DNA of 64,000 nucleotides from CAXBDP01 sp041689935 (lineage in GTDB: Bacteria; Bacteroidota; Bacteroidia; Cytophagales; Cyclobacteriaceae): assembly GCA_041689935.1 (NCBI GenBank), contig JBDNFI010000008.1, forward strand, positions 1 to 64,000, read 5' to 3'. The position numbers and the translations under genes are program-made. The notes below the pieces were generated by a model. It saw nothing but the letters and a program-made list of their open reading frames with translations, had not been told where the DNA came from and ran no database searches. This document shows positions 62,217-64,000 of the stretch, one piece after another (within the stretch, counting starts at the first letter, position 1; each line of letters opens with the position of its first letter).

Positions 62217-63203
62217 CTATCGCTTGTATTTATCAAAATTGTAATGTTCCCTATCATAAAGGCGCTCATTGGGTAGGGATTGAAAATAATCATAGGTGAT
62301 TTTTAGCCCTTCGGCACGTGATACTTTTGGTTCCCAACCTAGGATTTCGCGGGCTTTGCTGATGTCCGGTTGCCTTTGCATTGGGTCATCCTTCGGTAAA
62401 TCTTTGTAGATGATCTTCTGATTGGTGCCCGTTAGTTTGATTATTTCCTCAGCAAATTCCAAAATGGTGATTTCATCCGGGTTGCCAATATTGACAGGAT
62501 AAGGATAATCGCTTAACAGAAGTCGGTAAATACCTTCGATCAGATCGTCCATGTAGCAGAAGGAGCGAGTTTGGTTGCCTTTGCCAAATACGGTAAGATC
62601 TTCTCCACGTAATGCTTGGCCAATAAAGGCGGGTAATACGCGACCATCATTCAGTCGCATACGCGGGCCAAAGGTGTTGAAAATACGCACGATACGGGTT
62701 TCTAATCCGTGATAGGTGTGATAGGCCATGGTGATGGCTTCTTGGAAACGCTTGGCTTCGTCATATACACCACGTGGGCCAACAGGATTTACGTTGCCAT
62801 AATATTCCTCCGTTTGCGGGTGGATAAGTGGGTCGCCATAGACTTCGGAAGTACTTGCTACCAACATACGGGCCTTTTTGACACGGGCAAGTCCTAGCAA
62901 ATTGTGCGTACCTAATGAGCCCACTTTCAACGTCTGGATTGGTATTTTTAAATAGTCGATCGGGCTGGCTGGTGAAGCAAAATGCAGGATATAATCCAAG
63001 TGGCCAGGTACATGCACAAAGTTTGAAACGTCGCTATGGAAAAACTCAAACTCTTTGAGCCCAAACAGGTGTTCGATATTGCGAATATCACCCGTGATAA
63101 GATTGTCCATTCCTACGACATCGTATCCTTCTTTGATAAATCGATCACAAAGATGGGAGCCTAGAAAACCTGCTGCACCTGTTATTAATACCCTTTTGTT
63201 CAT
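62217..63203 (-). CDS. UDP-glucuronate decarboxylase (UDP-xylose synthase)
   Basis: 328 aa. NAD site ITGAAGFLGSHLCDRF, ASTSEVYGDP, YDEAKRFQEA with the Tyr and Lys pair, IVRIFNTFGPRM, GNQTRSFCYMDDLIEG. This is the UXS group, which decarboxylates UDP-glucuronic acid to UDP-xylose. It follows the UDP-glucose dehydrogenase by one base, giving the two consecutive steps UDP-Glc to UDP-GlcA to UDP-Xyl. Confidence 0.94.
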   Translation of the reverse strand: MNKRVLITGAAGFLGSHLCDRFIKEGYDVVGMDNLITGDIRNIEHLFGLKEFEFFHSDVSNFVHVPGHLDYILHFASPASPIDYLKIPIQTLKVGSLGTHNLLGLARVKKARMLVASTSEVYGDPLIHPQTEEYYGNVNPVGPRGVYDEAKRFQEAITMAYHTYHGLETRIVRIFNTFGPRMRLNDGRVLPAFIGQALRGEDLTVFGKGNQTRSFCYMDDLIEGIYRLLLSDYPYPVNIGNPDEITILEFAEEIIKLTGTNQKIIYKDLPKDDPMQRQPDISKAREILGWEPKVSRAEGLKITYDYFQSLPNERLYDREHYNFDKYKR

Positions 63204-63204
63204 A

Positions 63205-64000
63205 TTATGCTTTCGGTAAACCTATTCCAAAATAAGTAAATCCATTTTCTTTCAATTCCTTAGGTTCGTAAATATTTCGTCCGTCAAAGATGACCTGATT
63301 CTTCATCAGTTTAGCCATAACGGCAAAATTTGGATAGCGGAATTCTGGCCATTCGGTTACGATTAGCAAAGCATCCGCATCAATCAGCGCATCGAACGAA
63401 TCTTTGGCGTAAGTTACTGTATTGCCCAAATCCCTCTCGGCTTCGTGCATGGCTACAGGGTCGTAGGTGCTTACTTTGGCACCCGCCGCTAGCAATTCAT
63501 TGATGATCACCACTGCCGGAGCCTCCCGCATGTCGTCGGTGTTTGGCTTGAAAGACAAGCCCCATACGGCAAAGGTTTTTCCACTCAAATCTTCACCGAA
63601 ATGACTTTTTACTTTTGCTGACAATACATGTTTTTGTCGGTCATTTACCTCTTCTACGGCTGTAAGCACACGCATATTGTAGCCATTTTCTTCAGCCGTT
63701 TTGATGAGTGCTTTTACGTCTTTAGGAAAACAAGATCCTCCATAGCCTACGCCAGGGTAAATAAATTTGGTACCAATACGTGGGTCGGAGCCAATGCCTT
63801 TGCGAACCATATTCACATCTGCACCGATGATTTCGCATAGGTTGGCGATGTCGTTCATAAAGCTGATTTTGGTTGCTAACATGGAGTTTGCTGCATATTT
63901 GGTCATTTCCGCAGATGGGATGTCCATAAAAATCACCGGATGGCCATTGAGCGTAAAGGGCTTGTATAGGCGACTCATGATTTCCTGCGCCTTGTCAGAA
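63205..64000 (-). CDS. UDP-glucose 6-dehydrogenase, 5' end outside window
   Basis: The reading frame is open across the right edge, so the first 170 or so residues are missing. Present: the central domain with ATKISFMNDIANLCE, GVGYGGSCFPKDVKALI (catalytic Cys in GGSCFPKD), and the C-terminal domain with WGLSFKPNTDDMREAP and FDGRNIY. It makes UDP-glucuronate from UDP-glucose with two NAD. Operon partner of the UXS gene one base downstream. Octamer at 63522. Confidence 0.95.
   Translation of the reverse strand, partial: SDKAQEIMSRLYKPFTLNGHPVIFMDIPSAEMTKYAANSMLATKISFMNDIANLCEIIGADVNMVRKGIGSDPRIGTKFIYPGVGYGGSCFPKDVKALIKTAEENGYNMRVLTAVEEVNDRQKHVLSAKVKSHFGEDLSGKTFAVWGLSFKPNTDDMREAPAVVIINELLAAGAKVSTYDPVAMHEAERDLGNTVTYAKDSFDALIDADALLIVTEWPEFRYPNFAVMAKLMKNQVIFDGRNIYEPKELKENGFTYFGIGLPKA

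Larger units (their letters stand above)
1355..63529. repeat. Dispersed exact octamer GCGGGAGG, 28 copies
   Basis: Plus strand starts: 1355, 9442, 11537, 18006, 21789, 26085, 33086, 34814, 37143, 42221, 47802, 49084, 51832, 60547. Minus strand (CCTCCCGC) starts: 11839, 17265, 17448, 18540, 22125, 26642, 31082, 37643, 46102, 48889, 56734, 58731, 62012, 63522. The copies lie in many unrelated genes and in spacers, with no conserved flanking bases. One-base variants are rare. About 0.5 copies are expected at 40% GC. Confidence 0.85.

Noticed and set aside
1355..63529. GCGGGAGG as a ribosome binding site or operator
   Set aside because: Most copies are inside genes on either strand, not near starts, and no flanking symmetry or extension exists.
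1..64000. CRISPR arrays or rRNA genes
   Set aside because: No regularly spaced direct repeats with unique spacers and no rRNA-like sequence were seen.

Overview
The window looks like a chromosome segment of a Bacteroidota bacterium, most likely Cytophagales. I judge this from the gene families and signals: BshA for bacillithiol, a FucP-type sugar symporter, DUF4221 and DUF2911 proteins, a GH3/beta-lactamase fusion, VirE-type mobile-element proteins, eukaryote-like NrdB/NrdA, and promoters of the Bacteroidota form TTTG-N19-TAnnTTTG. GC content is roughly 40%. No rRNA operon or CRISPR array is present.

Layout. (1) 1-5826 is one end of an integrated element: a truncated unknown gene, an excisionase-like HTH protein, a RepA-like AAA ATPase, a VirE-type protein, an AT-rich membrane gene on the other strand, and a translationally overlapping set of small genes. 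It abuts the 3' end of tRNA-Arg(CCT) (5827-5898), a classic attachment site; no integrase is in view. (2) 6204-12560 is an alpha-mannoside cluster (GH125 mannosidase, MFS symporter, ROK kinase overlapping by ATGA), followed by a cytochrome c fusion protein and HflX, with a cytochrome-c lipoprotein facing away. (3) 12652-18531 carries psd, an AbiE-type toxin-antitoxin module, a free-methionine-sulfoxide reductase, ribD and prmC. (4) 18660-27749 holds DUF4221 and DUF2911 proteins, a GH47 mannosidase, a fatty-acid hydroxylase-like protein, bshA and a GH3/beta-lactamase fusion. (5) 27905-38934 holds mutL, three rhomboids, a PQQ-type sugar dehydrogenase, a porin, RNase R and a polyprenyl synthase. 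(6) 39019-44895 holds rpmA/rplU, nrdB/nrdA and rluD. (7) 44963-49519 holds a LytS/LytTR two-component pair, membrane proteins and a class V aminotransferase. (8) 50696-58538 is rich in metal-handling genes: two COG0523 GTPases, a MerC-like protein and a His-rich lipoprotein behind a 7-1-7 palindrome that looks like a Fur/Zur-family operator, plus an ABC exporter. (9) 58655-64000 holds a GH113-like lipoprotein and a nucleotide-sugar operon (UDP-glucose dehydrogenase, UDP-xylose synthase, galE, rmlB); rmlA is separate at 49719.

The most unusual signal is not a gene. The exact octamer GCGGGAGG (or its complement CCTCCCGC) occurs 28 times, 14 on each strand, in genes and intergenic DNA alike, with no conserved flanks. 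By composition about half an occurrence would be expected. It behaves like a Chi-type or other genome-wide exact-oligomer signal. Other notable points are the AbiE module (perfect 20-bp operator-like inverted repeat over a consensus promoter, apparent non-AUG start for the antitoxin, and a diverged copy of the neighbouring gene's 3' end at its far side), the scattered mannan/N-glycan glycosidases, and the zinc-type operon.
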